64,000 nucleotides of DNA from positions 97,961,819 to 98,025,818 of the forward strand of contig CM057471.1 in assembly GCA_030035585.1 (NCBI GenBank). Reading direction: 5' to 3'. Source of the DNA: Dugong dugon (lineage: Eukaryota; Chordata; Mammalia; Sirenia; Dugongidae). Shown here piece after piece: positions 35,528-45,088 of the stretch (positions are counted from its first letter, which is position 1; every line of letters begins with the position of its first letter). The notes below the pieces were generated by a model. It ran no database searches, had not been told where the DNA came from, and worked only from the letters and a program-made list of their open reading frames with translations. Made by a program: the position numbers and the translations under genes.

Positions 35528-36003
35528 TATATGTGTGTCTGTATGTATATATGTATCTTTCTAAGTGGAGGGTAAGGAAATGACTATGTGTAATTGTTCT
35601 AAAAATAGTGGCTATTCCCTGCAATGTATACTCAGAAGCTTTTATAGTATTTAAACAAAAAAAAGGTAACTCATTTGTAAATATCCCTTAAAAGACGAGT
35701 CAAGGTAGAAGGTAAATGTACTCTTTGTGGACGGTTGTCTAGGTCAGTTGAATGTAAGTCTCTGAGACCTAAGGGGAGCTCTGTAGTATAGGCAGTGGAA
35801 GGAAGGCCTCCCAGTCAAATGGACTCACATTTCCTGTGACTGGAGACCAAGGTGACATACTAATTCTATGTTGCATGTGAGTTTGCTTATCTGAACCTGT
35901 GAATCAGCAGTTTAATGAATTGAACATCTAATTCAAGTAGTTAAACATCTAATCACTCTACTTGTAAACTTCTACTGCAAACTCTGATGTATCTCAGCAA
36001 GGA
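35528..36003. other. Unassigned spacer
   Basis: No gene or repeat recognised. Confidence 0.35.
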
Positions 36004-37001
36004 TAGTTTTGTTGTTGTTCTTGTTAGGTGCCCTCAAGTCAGTTCTGACTCATAGTGACACCATGCACAAAAGAACAAAACACTGCCTGGTCCTGTGCCA
36101 TCCTCACAAGCGTTGTTATGCTTGAGCCCCGTTGTTGCAGCCGCCGTGTCAATCCATTTCCTTGAGGGTCTTCCTCTTTTTTGATGACCCTCTACTTTAC
36201 CAAGCATGATGTCCTTCTCCAAGGACTGGTCCCTCCTAATAACATGTCCAAACTATGTGAGACAAAGTCTCACCATCTTTGCTTATAAGGAGCATTCTAG
36301 TTGTACTTCTTCCAGGATAGATTTGTTTCTTCTTCTGGCAGTCCATGGTATATTCAATATTCTTTGCCAACACCATAATTCAAAGACATCAATTCTTCTT
36401 CGGTCTTCCTTATTCATTGTCCAGCTTTCACATGCATATAAGGCAATTGAAAACACTGTGGCTTGGGTCAGGCTCACCTTAGTCCTTAAAGTGACATCTT
36501 TGTTTTTTAACACTTGAAAGAGGTCTTTTGCAGCAGATATGCTGAATGCAACATGTCCTTTGATTTCTTGACTGTTGCTTCCATGTATGTTGATTGTGGA
36601 TCCAAGTAAAATAAAATCCTTTACAACTTCAATCTTTTCTCTGTTTATCATGATGTTTCTTATTGGTCCAGCTGTAAGGATTTTTGTTTTCTTTATATTG
36701 AGGTGTAGTCCATACTGAAGAATGTAGTCTTTGATCTTCATCAGTAAGTGCTTCAAGTCCTCTTCGTATTCGGCAAGCAAGGTTGAGGCATCTGCATATC
36801 ACAGGTTGTTAGTGAGTCTTCCTCCAATACTGATGCCCCGTTCTTCTTCATATAGTCCAGCGTCTCTGATTATTTGCTCAGTATACAGATTGAATAAGAA
36901 TGGTGAAAGTATACAACCCTGACATACACCTTTCCTGACTTTAAACCAACCAGTATCCCCTTGTTCTGTTCGAATGATCACAAACAATGCAGACTGACGA
37001 T
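36004..37001 (-). pseudogene. RTE-clade LINE, RT C-terminal part and 3' end
   Basis: The reversed sequence encodes the RTE/BovB-type reverse transcriptase, which would copy its own RNA at a nicked target. The longest block at 36283-36780 (165 codons) reads LLMKIKDYILQYGLHLNIKK, DFILLGSTINIHGSNSQEIK and FELWCWQRILNIPWTARR, hallmarks of this clade. Upstream, VRKGVCQGCILSPFLFNLYT lies at 36870-36960. The catalytic YADD box reads YADA at about 36785-36800, after an in-frame stop. The 3' end GTTGTTGTTCTTGTTAGG resembles the AfroSINE tail. An AfroSINE interrupts it at 37002. Confidence 0.9.
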
Positions 37002-37172
37002 TAAAAAAAAAAACAAAAAAACAAAACAAAACCCATTGCAGTGGAGTCAATACTGACTCGGAGCAACCCTATAGAACAGAGTAGAACTAAGTGCCCCAGA
37101 GAGCTTCCAAGGAGTGGCTGGTGCATTCAAACTGCCGACCTTTTGGTTAGCAGCCTAGCTCTTAACCACTTA
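37002..37172 (-). mobile_element. AfroSINE, type I, next to RTE
   Basis: An A-rich tail (A10 then CAAAA runs), CCCATTGCAGTGGAGTCAA, GACCTTTTGGTTAGCAGCC, then loss of the last head bases. Confidence 0.88.
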
Positions 37173-37464
37173 CTGGCTATGTGGTGGGTTATTCCCATGA
37201 CCTGCCGGGCAGCTTCCGGGATACCGAAGTCTTTCGGTTCGGTGGGGGCGGGGTATGGTTGCAAAGCTGAAACTTAAAACTCTATATGGTTTATTATAAT
37301 TCATGCTATGGTTGAATGAAGAGTTATAATTTTCCAAAGTGAATTATCTTGAGAATTCAGTAAAGGGCTCCTTTTGCAACAACATTAGTTTGCAGAAGTA
37401 TAACAAAAGGACTAGTGAAAGCTGGTTTAATTTACTAGGAAATGTTAGCAGATGGGTTAGTAAA
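37173..37464. other. Spacer
   Basis: A small plus-strand frame at 37339-37521 is acceptor-flanked (TTTGCAG at 37400) but lacks a strong donor. No gene called. Confidence 0.3.
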
Positions 37465-37665
37465 AACAGCATGGAACATGAGGCCAGAGGGGGTTCAAAT
37501 ACTGGCTTTCCTGCTTACTAGCTAAGTGACTTTAGACAACTGATCTCACCATTCCAAACCTCAGTATTCCTTATCTATAAAATGGAACAAATAATACCTA
37601 TCTAAATTGTGGGGATTAGGCTTAATATAATGCTCATAAAGTGCTTATGATTTGATTCCCATATT
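37465..37665 (+). mobile_element. MIR SINE
   Basis: GGGGTTCAAATACTGGCTT, TACTAGCTAAGTGACTTTAG, CTATAAAATGGAACAAATAA and CATAAAGTGCTTA follow MIR order. Confidence 0.8.
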
Positions 37666-37799
37666 TCCTATACAGAGAGATGCAATTAATAACCTCTTTA
37701 TCCCTGGAAGTGAGGAGAAAGTTGTGAATGGGGTTGCTTGTAGAGTGTTTGGTCCTAGTGATAGTACTCACATATTTAATTCTAAGTGTTTACATGCCA

Positions 37800-38110
37800 T
37801 TGTCTTCCACTAGACTATGAACTCATTAATGGGAAAACTCAAACCAAACCCATTACCGTCCAGCCAATTCTGACTGTTACAGAGAATTGATCGATAGGGT
37901 TTTCTTGGTTGTAATCTTTACCAAAGCAGATAGCTAGGCCTTTCTTCCTCAGCACCCCTGGGTAGTTTCAAACCACCAACCTTTTGGTTAGTAGTCAACT
38001 GCAAACCATTTGCGCCACCCAGGGGCCTTTTCCTGAAGGCAGGCAGGGCCTGATTGGCCTCTGACACCTAGTAGGCTCTTGATGGATGTTTGTAAATAAG
38101 TAAGTGGACT
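37800..38110 (+). mobile_element. L2 3' end, split by an AfroSINE
   Basis: CTTCCACTAGACTATGAACTC lies before the SINE, and CAGGCAGGGCCTGATTGG then ACACCTAGTAGGCTCTTG after it. Joined, they follow the L2 3' end. Confidence 0.75.
37838..38028 (-). mobile_element. AfroSINE, long type, inside L2
   Basis: AACCCATTACCGTCCAGCC at the tail side, GCGCCACCCAGGGGCC at the head side, and CAGATAGCTAGGCCTTTCTT in between. Confidence 0.85.
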
Positions 38111-38651
38111 CAGACTCTAACTTCAGAGCTGCTTAAACATTTTTCAGAAATAATCTGAAGAAATCTAGATGCCAGACTGACTTTTTTCTCTCCTCCTTTC
38201 TTTGACTAAAAAGTGAAGAATACAAGCAACTAATTGGAAATGGGCTATTAAATGTCGCCAAACTCACCACAAATTAGCATGAATCTAAGACTTATGTTTT
38301 AGGGAAGAGTTCTCCCCTCCCCTACAATTTTTCTTTGAAAATATTTTAACAATTTATCACCAAAATATTTGGGGTTTAGTCAACTCATCATGCTAGATTT
38401 TTGTTTTTTCCCTAGAGGTGAATGCTGAATAAAATGTACCAGTTCTGTATCAGATCTACAATATGAGATTGTTGAGTGTGATTTTTTTCTTTCTAGCCTA
38501 AATTGGAACCTTATGGACATTTAACCTAGAAACATATGCCTGTGTGATTTATATGTAGAAAATACCTTTTCGTATTATTACAAAATCACCATTGTGTTCC
38601 AATCTTTGTCCTCTGGGGAAAAATCTTAGTAAATCACTTCCTGTCACTCAG
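38111..38651. other. Putative intron
   Basis: AT-rich. A strong acceptor-like TTTTTTTCTTTCTAG lies at 38483-38497, but all frames close within about 35 bases, so no exon is called. The segment ends in the acceptor of the next candidate exon. Confidence 0.3.
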
Positions 38652-38724
38652 ATACCTCAGAGCTCAAACTGCCTGAATCCTAACAATGGATTCATCAGAG
38701 AATACAATTCACAAAATCAAGAAA
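38652..38724 (+). CDS. Candidate coding exon of an unidentified plus-strand gene
   Basis: The pyrimidine-rich acceptor TCCTGTCACTCAG precedes it and GAAA/GTAATG follows as donor. One frame is open throughout: IPQSSNCLNPNNGFIREYNS then QNQE plus one leftover base (phase 1). A second usable acceptor is at 38660 in the same frame. The leftover A joins TT of the next candidate exon to give isoleucine, so phases agree. I do not recognise the protein. The donor is not ideal at +5, and conservation is untested. Confidence 0.45.
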
Positions 38725-38971
38725 GTAATGTAGGACAGGAAAAATGCTTCCCCTTTCTCCTGAAAGGATAGGAGAAGGGGCAGGAAGAATGTTAGAATCT
38801 GGTTCTTCCATGTCTGAAAAGAAAGACAGTTTAGATTAATTACTAGTGTTTTAAATAAGAAGCAGGAAAAAGTTCTCCTTGGGGAAGGTTACTTTACCTA
38901 GCCACAAACTCTTGGTGCTCGCCTCCACACTCCAGGCCCAAACGGAAATTTAGACAAGTCAAAGTCGCCAT
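38725..38971. other. Putative intron
   Basis: No other feature seen. Confidence 0.3.
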
Positions 38972-39172
38972 GGGAGTTGCTGGGTGGTATAAACAGTTCA
39001 TGTTCTTGGCTGCTAACTAAAAGGTTGGAGGTTCAAGTTCACTCAGAAGAAAAAGTTGGCAATTTACTTCCACAAAATCAGCCACTGAAAACCCTATTGT
39101 GCACAGTTTTACTCAGACACAGATGGGTTTGCTGTGAGTTGGGATTTGATGTGACGGCAATTGGTTTAAAAC
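38972..39172 (+). mobile_element. AfroSINE, type II, plus orientation
   Basis: GTTGCTGGGTGGTATAAAC, GGAGGTTCAAGTTCACTCAG and CAGCCACTGAAAACCCTATT mark it. Confidence 0.88.
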
Positions 39173-39199
39173 AAAGCAAGACCTATGTGTATATTCATA

Positions 39200-39207
39200 C
39201 ATATATA

Positions 39208-39242
<35 letters not shown>

Positions 39243-39430
39243 AACCAAACCCATTGCTGTCGAGTCGATTCCAACTCATAGTCACTCTATAGGACAAAGT
39301 AGAACTGCCCCATAGAGTTTCTAAGGAACGCCTGATGGATTCGAACCGCCAACCTTTTGGCTAGTAGCCATAGCTCTTAACCACTATGCCACCAGGGTTT
39401 CCAGCATATATATATATATATATATATAAA
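39200..39430. repeat. (TG)n(TA)n microsatellite split by a SINE
   Basis: TATATATGTGTGTGTG then (TA)n lies at 39203-39240, and (TA)n resumes at 39405-39428 after the SINE. This suggests insertion into the repeat or (TA)n target duplication. Confidence 0.85.
39241..39404 (-). mobile_element. AfroSINE, type I, inside (TA)n
   Basis: A well-preserved copy: AACCCATTGCTGTCGAGTCG, CTCATAGTCACTCTATAGGA and the reversed head CCACCAGGGTTTCC. Intact CpGs in GTCGAGTCGATT suggest a relatively young copy. Confidence 0.95.
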
Positions 39431-39656
39431 ATCTGGTTATATATATAATAATTCCTTACATTAGCTTAATTCACCTTCTCAACAACTAGAGGAGATAGAT
39501 ACACCAAACTTTTTTTTTGGCTAGTAGATTTTTTTATTCATCATCTGAAATAACCTTTGATTTGCATTGAGACTAGCAGTAAAAGTTCTGAAATATGCAG
39601 TGGTTAAATTATTTAATATCACCTTTTACAAATGGGAAAGCTAAGTGGTTTAAGTC

Positions 39657-39930
39657 CTGGTTTGTTGTCGTTAGCTGCCCTTAAGTTGGTCCCCGACTCA
39701 TGGGGACTCCTCATACACAACAGAACGAAATGGTGCCCGGACCTGTGGTTGGACATCAGACCTTTCTTCCTAGTCCATCTTAGTCTGGACTCTCATCATA
39801 GCAGCATGCAAGGCTCCACTGCCAAATGGGTGGTGACAGTGCATTTAATGCATTGGGTAGGAATTAAACCCAGGTCTCCTGCATGGAAGGCAAAGATTCT
39901 TCCATTAAACCACCACTGCCCTCCAGAAGC
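39657..39930 (-). mobile_element. tRNA-Gly-headed, RTE-tailed SINE
   Basis: Read in reverse, the head GGTGGTTTAATGGAAGAATC and GGGTTTAATTCCTACCCAAT follows tRNA-Gly (box A GGTTTAATGG, box B GGTTTAATTCC). The body CCAGACTAAGATGGACTAGG and the tail AGCTAACGACAACAA match the short RTE elements. The same structure is at 58693-59045. Confidence 0.75.
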
Positions 39931-39960
39931 ATTCTAATTTTATGTTCCTATTCATAAGCT

Positions 39961-40112
39961 GGAGCCCTGGTGAGTTTATTACGATTCATAGTGACCCTAT
40001 AGGACAGAGCAGAACTGCCCCATAGGGTTTCCAAGGAGTGCTTGGTAGATTCAAACTGCTGACCTTTTGCTTAGCAGCCAAGCTCTTAACCACTGCACCA
40101 CCAGGGCTCCTC
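39961..40112 (-). mobile_element. AfroSINE with inverted head at both ends
   Basis: It is a minus copy ending CACCACCAGGGCTCC, but it opens with a plus-oriented head piece GGAGCCCTGGTG at 39961-39972 directly before TTATTACGATTCATAGTGAC. The outer 12 bases are exact inverted repeats. Confidence 0.85.
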
Positions 40113-40564
40113 TAAATGTAACATAGTATGTTATTCATAAAATGCCAGGTCAGTAAAGAATGTCCTTTGTTAAGAGAGACAAGATGCATCTGAGTTTTCT
40201 TATCTTGTGCTATGCTGGATCTTTGATATGGAAGATGTAATAGAGAAGAGGCTGATAGTTTGGAGGAAGTTTGAAGAGTGTGTCAGATTGATTGAGTTCT
40301 GTTTTTTTCCCATTCCTGAATGCTCAAGTTTTATGTGCCTGTTGCCACCTGTGAGTCTTAATCCTTGAGAGGCAGCCTACAAAAGCAGGCAGCACTGCCT
40401 TCCAGGTTATCAGCGCTGTTACTGCTCAGCAGTGTGATGACAGGACCAGAGACGTGTGTAAGTCAAGATCCGCAAGAATTTTTTCTTGAAATTGCTTGAT
40501 CTAAGCTATGAATTAGATAATGCTGGCTCCTTTTCTATGAAGAAGTAACCTCATTTTACATCAG
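40113..40564. other. Putative intron
   Basis: No repeat or gene recognised. It ends in the acceptor of the next candidate exon. Confidence 0.3.
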
Positions 40565-40700
40565 TTAGAAAAAAATCCATTGCTGCAAAAGGGGACACTC
40601 TAATGAAATTAAAAGGGAAGCAGATGGTCTGGGAAGCCATGTCATCCCATTCTAGACCTGTAGAAGGGGAAATTGATAGCCTCAGCCAATCAAGAGTACA
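40565..40700 (+). CDS. Candidate coding exon of the same unidentified gene
   Basis: The acceptor CATTTTACATCAG precedes it and a strong donor ACA/GTAAGA follows. The frame is open for the full 136 bases: RKKSIAAKGDTLMKLKGKQM, then VWEAMSSHSRPVEGEIDSLS and QSRV. Incoming phase 1 fits the exon at 38652-38724. Outgoing phase is 2 (CA). Lysine-rich N half, serine/acidic C half, no known motif. A weaker in-frame acceptor at 40568 does not fit phase 1. Splice strength and open frame make this one of the best exon candidates. Confidence 0.6.
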
Positions 40701-40859
40701 GTAAGACCCTTCTATTCCTTCTGCTTCTCATTCCCCTGTCCTGATGATTTACTTTCTAGAACTTAAATAAAGGTAATCTCAGAGGTTCTTGGACTTGAAT
40801 CTTTTCCATAGGATACCTCAGTGGGTATAGGGAAAAGAGATTGTTTTGTTCGTTGTCAG

Positions 40860-40908
40860 GAGTTTTAAAAGCACACGATGCTTTAACAAGTCAATATCGC
40901 TCTCATCA
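40860..40908 (+). CDS. Weak candidate exon, needed by reading phase
   Basis: The acceptor TTGTTTTGTTCGTTGTCAG is good; the donor TCA/GTAGTG is weak, and an alternative TCTTAT/GTGATG would end it at 40926 in the same frame. The first G completes the codon left by the previous exon, then SFKSTRCFNKSISLSS is open and ends in phase 0. That fits the next candidate at 44570. Without some exon of phase 2 to 0 between 40700 and 44570 the chain would not read through. The intron of 159 bp is short. Confidence 0.3.
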
Positions 40909-41209
40909 GTAGTGAAAATCTCTTATGTGATGTTTATATGGGAAATGGGCTTTTCAATGATGAAATACCAATAAATTGAAATAAGTGTGCCTTTGCTGTT
41001 ATCTTACAGGGCATATGGATAGATAGTGTTCTCCAAACCATTTTTTTTCCTGACAAAAGTTTTGGTTATATTTACCATTTTCTCTTACTCTTTCCATAAC
41101 TCTCCATATCCCCTTTCCTTGCTACCTAATAAGGTAGTGTAACCATTCAGTCCAATTACAGTGTGCTGGACAAAGAGTAGAAGAGAAAGATGATTGAGTT
41201 CACATAAAG
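40909..41209. other. Putative intron
   Basis: No feature recognised. Confidence 0.3.
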
Positions 41210-41214
41210 GATGG

Positions 41215-41780
41215 CATCTTAGTCATCTAGTGCTGCTACAACAGAAATACCACAAGTGGATGGCTTTAACAAACAGAAATTTATTATCTCAGAGTCTAGG
41301 AGGCTAGAAGTCCAAATTCAAGGTGTCAGCTCCAGGAGGAGCCTTTTTCTCTCCATCAGCTCTGGAGGAAGGTCCTTGTCATCAATCTTTCCCTGGACTA
41401 GGAGCTTCTCAGTGCAGGGACGCCGGTCCAAAGAATGCACTATTCTCCTGGCTCTTGCATCTTGGTGGTATGAGGTCCCCAACCCTGTCCTCGCTTCCCT
41501 TTCCTTTTGTCTCTAAGATAAAAGGTGATGCAGGCCATACCTCAGGGAAACTCCCTTTACATTGGATCAGGGATTTGACCTGAGTAAGGGTGTTACATCT
41601 CACCTTAATCCTCTTTAACATAATCTAATCTTGCCTCTTTAACGACAGGCAGAGATTAGGATTTACAACACATAGGAAAATTACATCAATCACAAAATGG
41701 AGGACAGCCACACAATACTGGGAATCATGGCCTAACCAAGTTGACACATATTTTTGGGGGACACAGTTCAATCCATGACA
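41215..41780 (-). mobile_element. MaLR/ERVL-type solo LTR with exact 5-bp duplication
   Basis: GATGG lies at 41210-41214 and again at 41781-41785. Read in reverse it starts TGTCATGGATTGAACTGTGT and ends near GCACTAGATGACTAAGATG. Its relative in plus orientation is at 28017-28524. No internal viral genes. Confidence 0.9.
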
Positions 41781-41945
41781 GATGGTAAAGTATATTTTAC
41801 CTGAAAAGTAAAACATAAAACAGGGAAGTTAGAATCTTTTTCAGAAAATTGCTATAAATATCTTTGCAGCCCTTAATGCTGAGGTGACCCTGTCAAAGAA
41901 ATATAGCCTTCAGATCTAAATTTTCATAGAGAAACTTCTAATATA

Positions 41946-42131
41946 CTAACCAGTTGCTGTGGAGTCAGTTCTGACTCTTGGTAACCTCATATGTGTCAGA
42001 GAACTGTGCCCTGTAGGATTTTCAATGGCTGATTTTTTGGAAGGAGATTCTTGCCAGGCATCTCTAGGTGAACTTGAACTTCCAACCTTTTGGTTAGCAG
42101 TAAGCATGTTAACCATTTTCACCACCCAGGA
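41946..42131 (-). mobile_element. AfroSINE, type II, minus orientation
   Basis: AACCAGTTGCTGTGGAGTC, CATATGTGTCAGAGAACTG and the reversed head CACCACCCAGG mark it. Confidence 0.88.
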
Positions 42132-42356
42132 CTACAAAGAAGGAGGCTTCTGTATGGCAAGTGGGATGAACCTAGCTATGTTGTGTGGGCTTCCTGTGGA
42201 TTGGGTATTTGGAATAATTTTGCCAGCCTAAGAAAGAAGGGACTATCCCTGGGGGTTAGGCATCTGGGGGCCTCTGGCAGTTGGATATGTGTCTTGTGGT
42301 CCAGGAGTATTGGAGCCTAATAAGGGCATTGGTTGGGGTGTAGGCTTAGCAAATTG
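42132..42356. other. Putative intron
   Basis: No feature recognised. Confidence 0.3.
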
Positions 42357-42412
42357 CCTGTGAAGGTCACTATGAGTCAGAATTGACTCGTCAGCAACTA
42401 ACAACAACAATA
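42357..42412 (+). mobile_element. AfroSINE/RTE tail fragment
   Basis: Only the 3' tail remains: GGTCACTATGAGTCAGAATT, GACTCGTCAGCAACTAACAA. Confidence 0.75.
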
Positions 42413-42554
42413 TTTAGGACTTCAAAACTGGTTCAAGACAGCATTTGTGAAATATTATATTACAGTTCTGGAGCCCCCTTTGGGCTAGCCGAGACTTTTT
42501 CAGATCTGCACTGGGGTCTGATAGCTTCCTCCTTTTTGCTTTCACAGTTGTTAA

Positions 42555-42724
42555 AAAAAACAAACAAACAAACAACCAAACCTGTTGCTGTTGAGTTGAT
42601 TCTGGCTTATAGTGACACTATAGGTCAGGGTAGAACTGCCCCATAAGGTTTCGAAGGAGCAGCTGGTGAATTCGAACTGCCAACCTGGTTAGCAGCTGAG
42701 CTCTTAACCACTGTGTCACCAGGG
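42555..42724 (-). mobile_element. AfroSINE, type I, minus orientation
   Basis: A (CAAA)n tail, CCTGTTGCTGTTGAGTTGA, then reversed head ending CACCAGGG. A few bases of the middle core are lost (CCAACCTGGTTAGCAGC). Confidence 0.9.
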
Positions 42725-42999
42725 TTAACCATCAATAAGTCTTCTGCACTTCTAACTCTGTCTCAGCTTTTACTTCCTCACGTATATTATCTCACTTGAG
42801 CTGAAGAAACAAGTGACTTTGAGACTTAGCTCTACTCTTCCCAGTTGGGCTCTGGGCACACAGGCCACTTGGTGGGCACAGGCAACAACAATGAAGAATC
42901 CTGGGTTTAGATGGCCTCTTGTCCAACTTCCTTCATCCCTTAGACCCTGGATTTTCTGCACAAGACATCTCAAAAGCCCTGAGTGGTATATGTGTTTAG

Positions 43000-43616
43000 T
43001 ATATCATAGTGAAAAAAATAGAATTTGGAGTTGGAAGACCTGGGTCCCCAGTACTGGCTGTCTTAGGCTGGGTTCTCTAGAGAAGCAAAACCAGTAAAGT
43101 GTATAAATATATATAGAGAGAGTTTATACCAAGGAAACAGCTCACGCGATTGTAGAGGCTAGAACATCCCAAGTCCGTGGATCAGGGTAGACACCTCTTC
43201 CAAGTCACACAGCCACAGATGCTGGCAAGCCCAAGATCAGAAGGTCGGAGAGCAGGGCTCCCACTCACAGGCTGTGCAGATCCACGAATCCCAGGTTCGG
43301 CAGGTAAGCTGACAACTCAATTCCCAAGAACGGGAGATGAGACGACAGGAAGCAGCCGCAGGATCCAGAGAGAGCAAAAAGCCAGAATGTCTGCTTATAT
43401 ACAGATGTGGGCCACACCCCCAGGGAGACTCCCTTTCATCTGATCGGCTACTCACAGTATATTCAATCATGGGAGTGATTACATTAAAACACGGAGAATC
43501 ATGGCCCAGCCAAGTTGACACACAATCTTAACCATCACACTGGCTATATACTTACTGTATAGAATTTTGTGCCGTTTACCTAACCTTTCTGAACCTCAGT
43601 TTTATTATTTGTAAAC
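43000..43616 (+). mobile_element. MIR SINE interrupted by a solo LTR
   Basis: GGAGTTGGAAGACCTGGGTC lies before the LTR and ACCTAACCTTTCTGAACCTC, then AGTTTTATTATTTGTAAA after it. Joined across CTGGC they follow MIR order. Confidence 0.75.
43059..43539 (-). mobile_element. Solo LTR with exact 5-bp duplication
   Basis: CTGGC lies at 43054-43058 and 43540-43544. Read in reverse it starts TGTGATGGTTAAGATTGTGT and ends CCCAGCCTAAGACA. A TATATAAGCAG-type promoter motif lies in reverse near 43393. It differs from the LTRs at 28017 and 41215. Confidence 0.92.
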
Positions 43617-43617
43617 C

Positions 43618-43791
43618 ACACCCCCCCAAAAAACCCCAAACCCATTGCCACCGAGTCGATTCCGACTCACAGCGACCCAATAGACAGAGCAGAACTTCCC
43701 CGTAGGATTTCAAAAGAGCGGCTGGTGGATTAGAACTGCTGACCTTTTGGTTAGTAGCTGTAGCTCTTCACTACTGTGCCACCAGGGCTCC
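43618..43791 (-). mobile_element. AfroSINE, type I, minus orientation
   Basis: CCCATTGCCACCGAGTCGAT, CCGACTCACAGCGACCC and the reversed head GCCACCAGGGCTCC are well kept. It lies at the end of the MIR. Confidence 0.93.
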
Positions 43792-44569
43792 AAAGAGATA
43801 TATATGTATGAAATATTCACATCATTCCATATTAATAATTCCAAACGGGCGTTTATTAACATCAAGCTATTTCTATCCCAACCTTTTCAAAGGACAAAAC
43901 ATTTCAAACCCTTCAAATTAATATGATAAATAAGGTCATTTGAAATGTGAATGATGCTTATATAGGAAAGAATAAAAAAAGAAAAATAGCTTGATGTTAG
44001 AGATCATCAGGAACAGGTGGTTCATATAATATTTGTTTTAAGAAAATTACAAACAGAAATATAGCACCTACGATTTTTTTTTTTGTTGTTGAGGCGATTA
44101 TAGTTCAAGGTGCAGCAAGACTCATAAAATGAGCTAGCTGACTATGGTGGTTATCACACTTGATATGTTTTCTTCTTACCTAGTTGAGATATGTTAATAC
44201 ATAAAACATGTTTCTGCTTCCCATCTTTCTGACTAATGTTCTGCAGCCAAAGTTGATAGCTTAGACTTAAATCCTTTAATAAAGATTGTGACAGTCAAAA
44301 ATGGAAGATTTAAAACAGTGCTAATTCCTGACACTGAAAGAAAAATATCGGTTATGAAAAGCTAGTATTTTCCAAAGATGTGGAAATCCTATAATGATGT
44401 GGTTTTGTGTAAAAATCGGATGAGTACTTTCACACTGAAATTCTCACTTGTGAGTTTTTGTCTTGGGTTTGGCAATGAATTATGAGACTGCTAAACCATT
44501 TGCACTTGTACTTTTACCTGTAAGCATGTTTCTTTAAGAACTTGACCTCTATTTTCTCTCATTGGGTAG
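43792..44569. other. Putative intron
   Basis: AT-rich, no gene or repeat recognised. It ends with TTTTCTCTCATTGGGTAG, the acceptor of the next candidate exon. Confidence 0.3.
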
Positions 44570-44644
44570 GAGTTTCCATATGTGCAGGAGACTCATGATG
44601 AATATTTGGATGTTTTTGGAGCCCTGTATAAGAACTTAAAAACA
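44570..44644 (+). CDS. Candidate coding exon, phase 0 to 0
   Basis: The acceptor is TATTTTCTCTCATTGGGTAG and the donor ACA/GTGAGA is good. The 75 bases give 25 codons: EFPYVQETHDEYLDVFGALY then KNLKT. The in-frame TAG just upstream belongs to the acceptor, so the exon must start here. It fits in phase with 40860-40908 before and 46191-46301 after. Acidic and aromatic; no known motif recognised. Confidence 0.5.
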
Positions 44645-44709
44645 GTGAGAAGTTTCACTATTTGCTCTATACTATTTTAATTCTAAGTCATGGGATATGT
44701 TTTTTTATT

Positions 44710-45088
44710 TTTTAAAATTTTTTTATTGTGCTTTAGATGAAGGTTTACAGAGCAAATTAGTTTCTCATTAAACAGTTAATACACATATTGTTTTGTGACA
44801 TAGGTTGCCAACCCCATGATGTGTCAACACTCTTCCTTTCTTGACCTTGGGTTCCCCATTTCCATTCGTCCAGTTTTCCTGTCCCCTCCTGCCTTCTCAT
44901 CCTTGCCCCTGGGCTGGTGTGCCGATTTAGTCTGGCATATGTAGCTGAGCTATGTGTATTATTGTGATAGCTGAGCTATCTAATCTTTGGCTGAAGGGTG
45001 AACCTCAGGAGTGACTTTTATCAAGTTAAAAAGGTGTCCGGGGTCTATACTCTTGGGGTTTCTCCAGTCTCTGTCAGATGATTAAATC
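44710..45088 (-). mobile_element. 5'-truncated L1, part of 3' UTR
   Basis: The terminal tract TTTTTTAAAATTTTTTTATT, GCTTTAGATGAAGGTTTACA, and TCTCCAGTCTCTGTCAGATG mark it. It stops where a second copy begins. Confidence 0.9.

Noticed and set aside
38483-38530. A very strong splice-acceptor-like tract TTTTTTTCTTTCTAG.
   Set aside because: All three frames close within about 35 bases and no donor follows.
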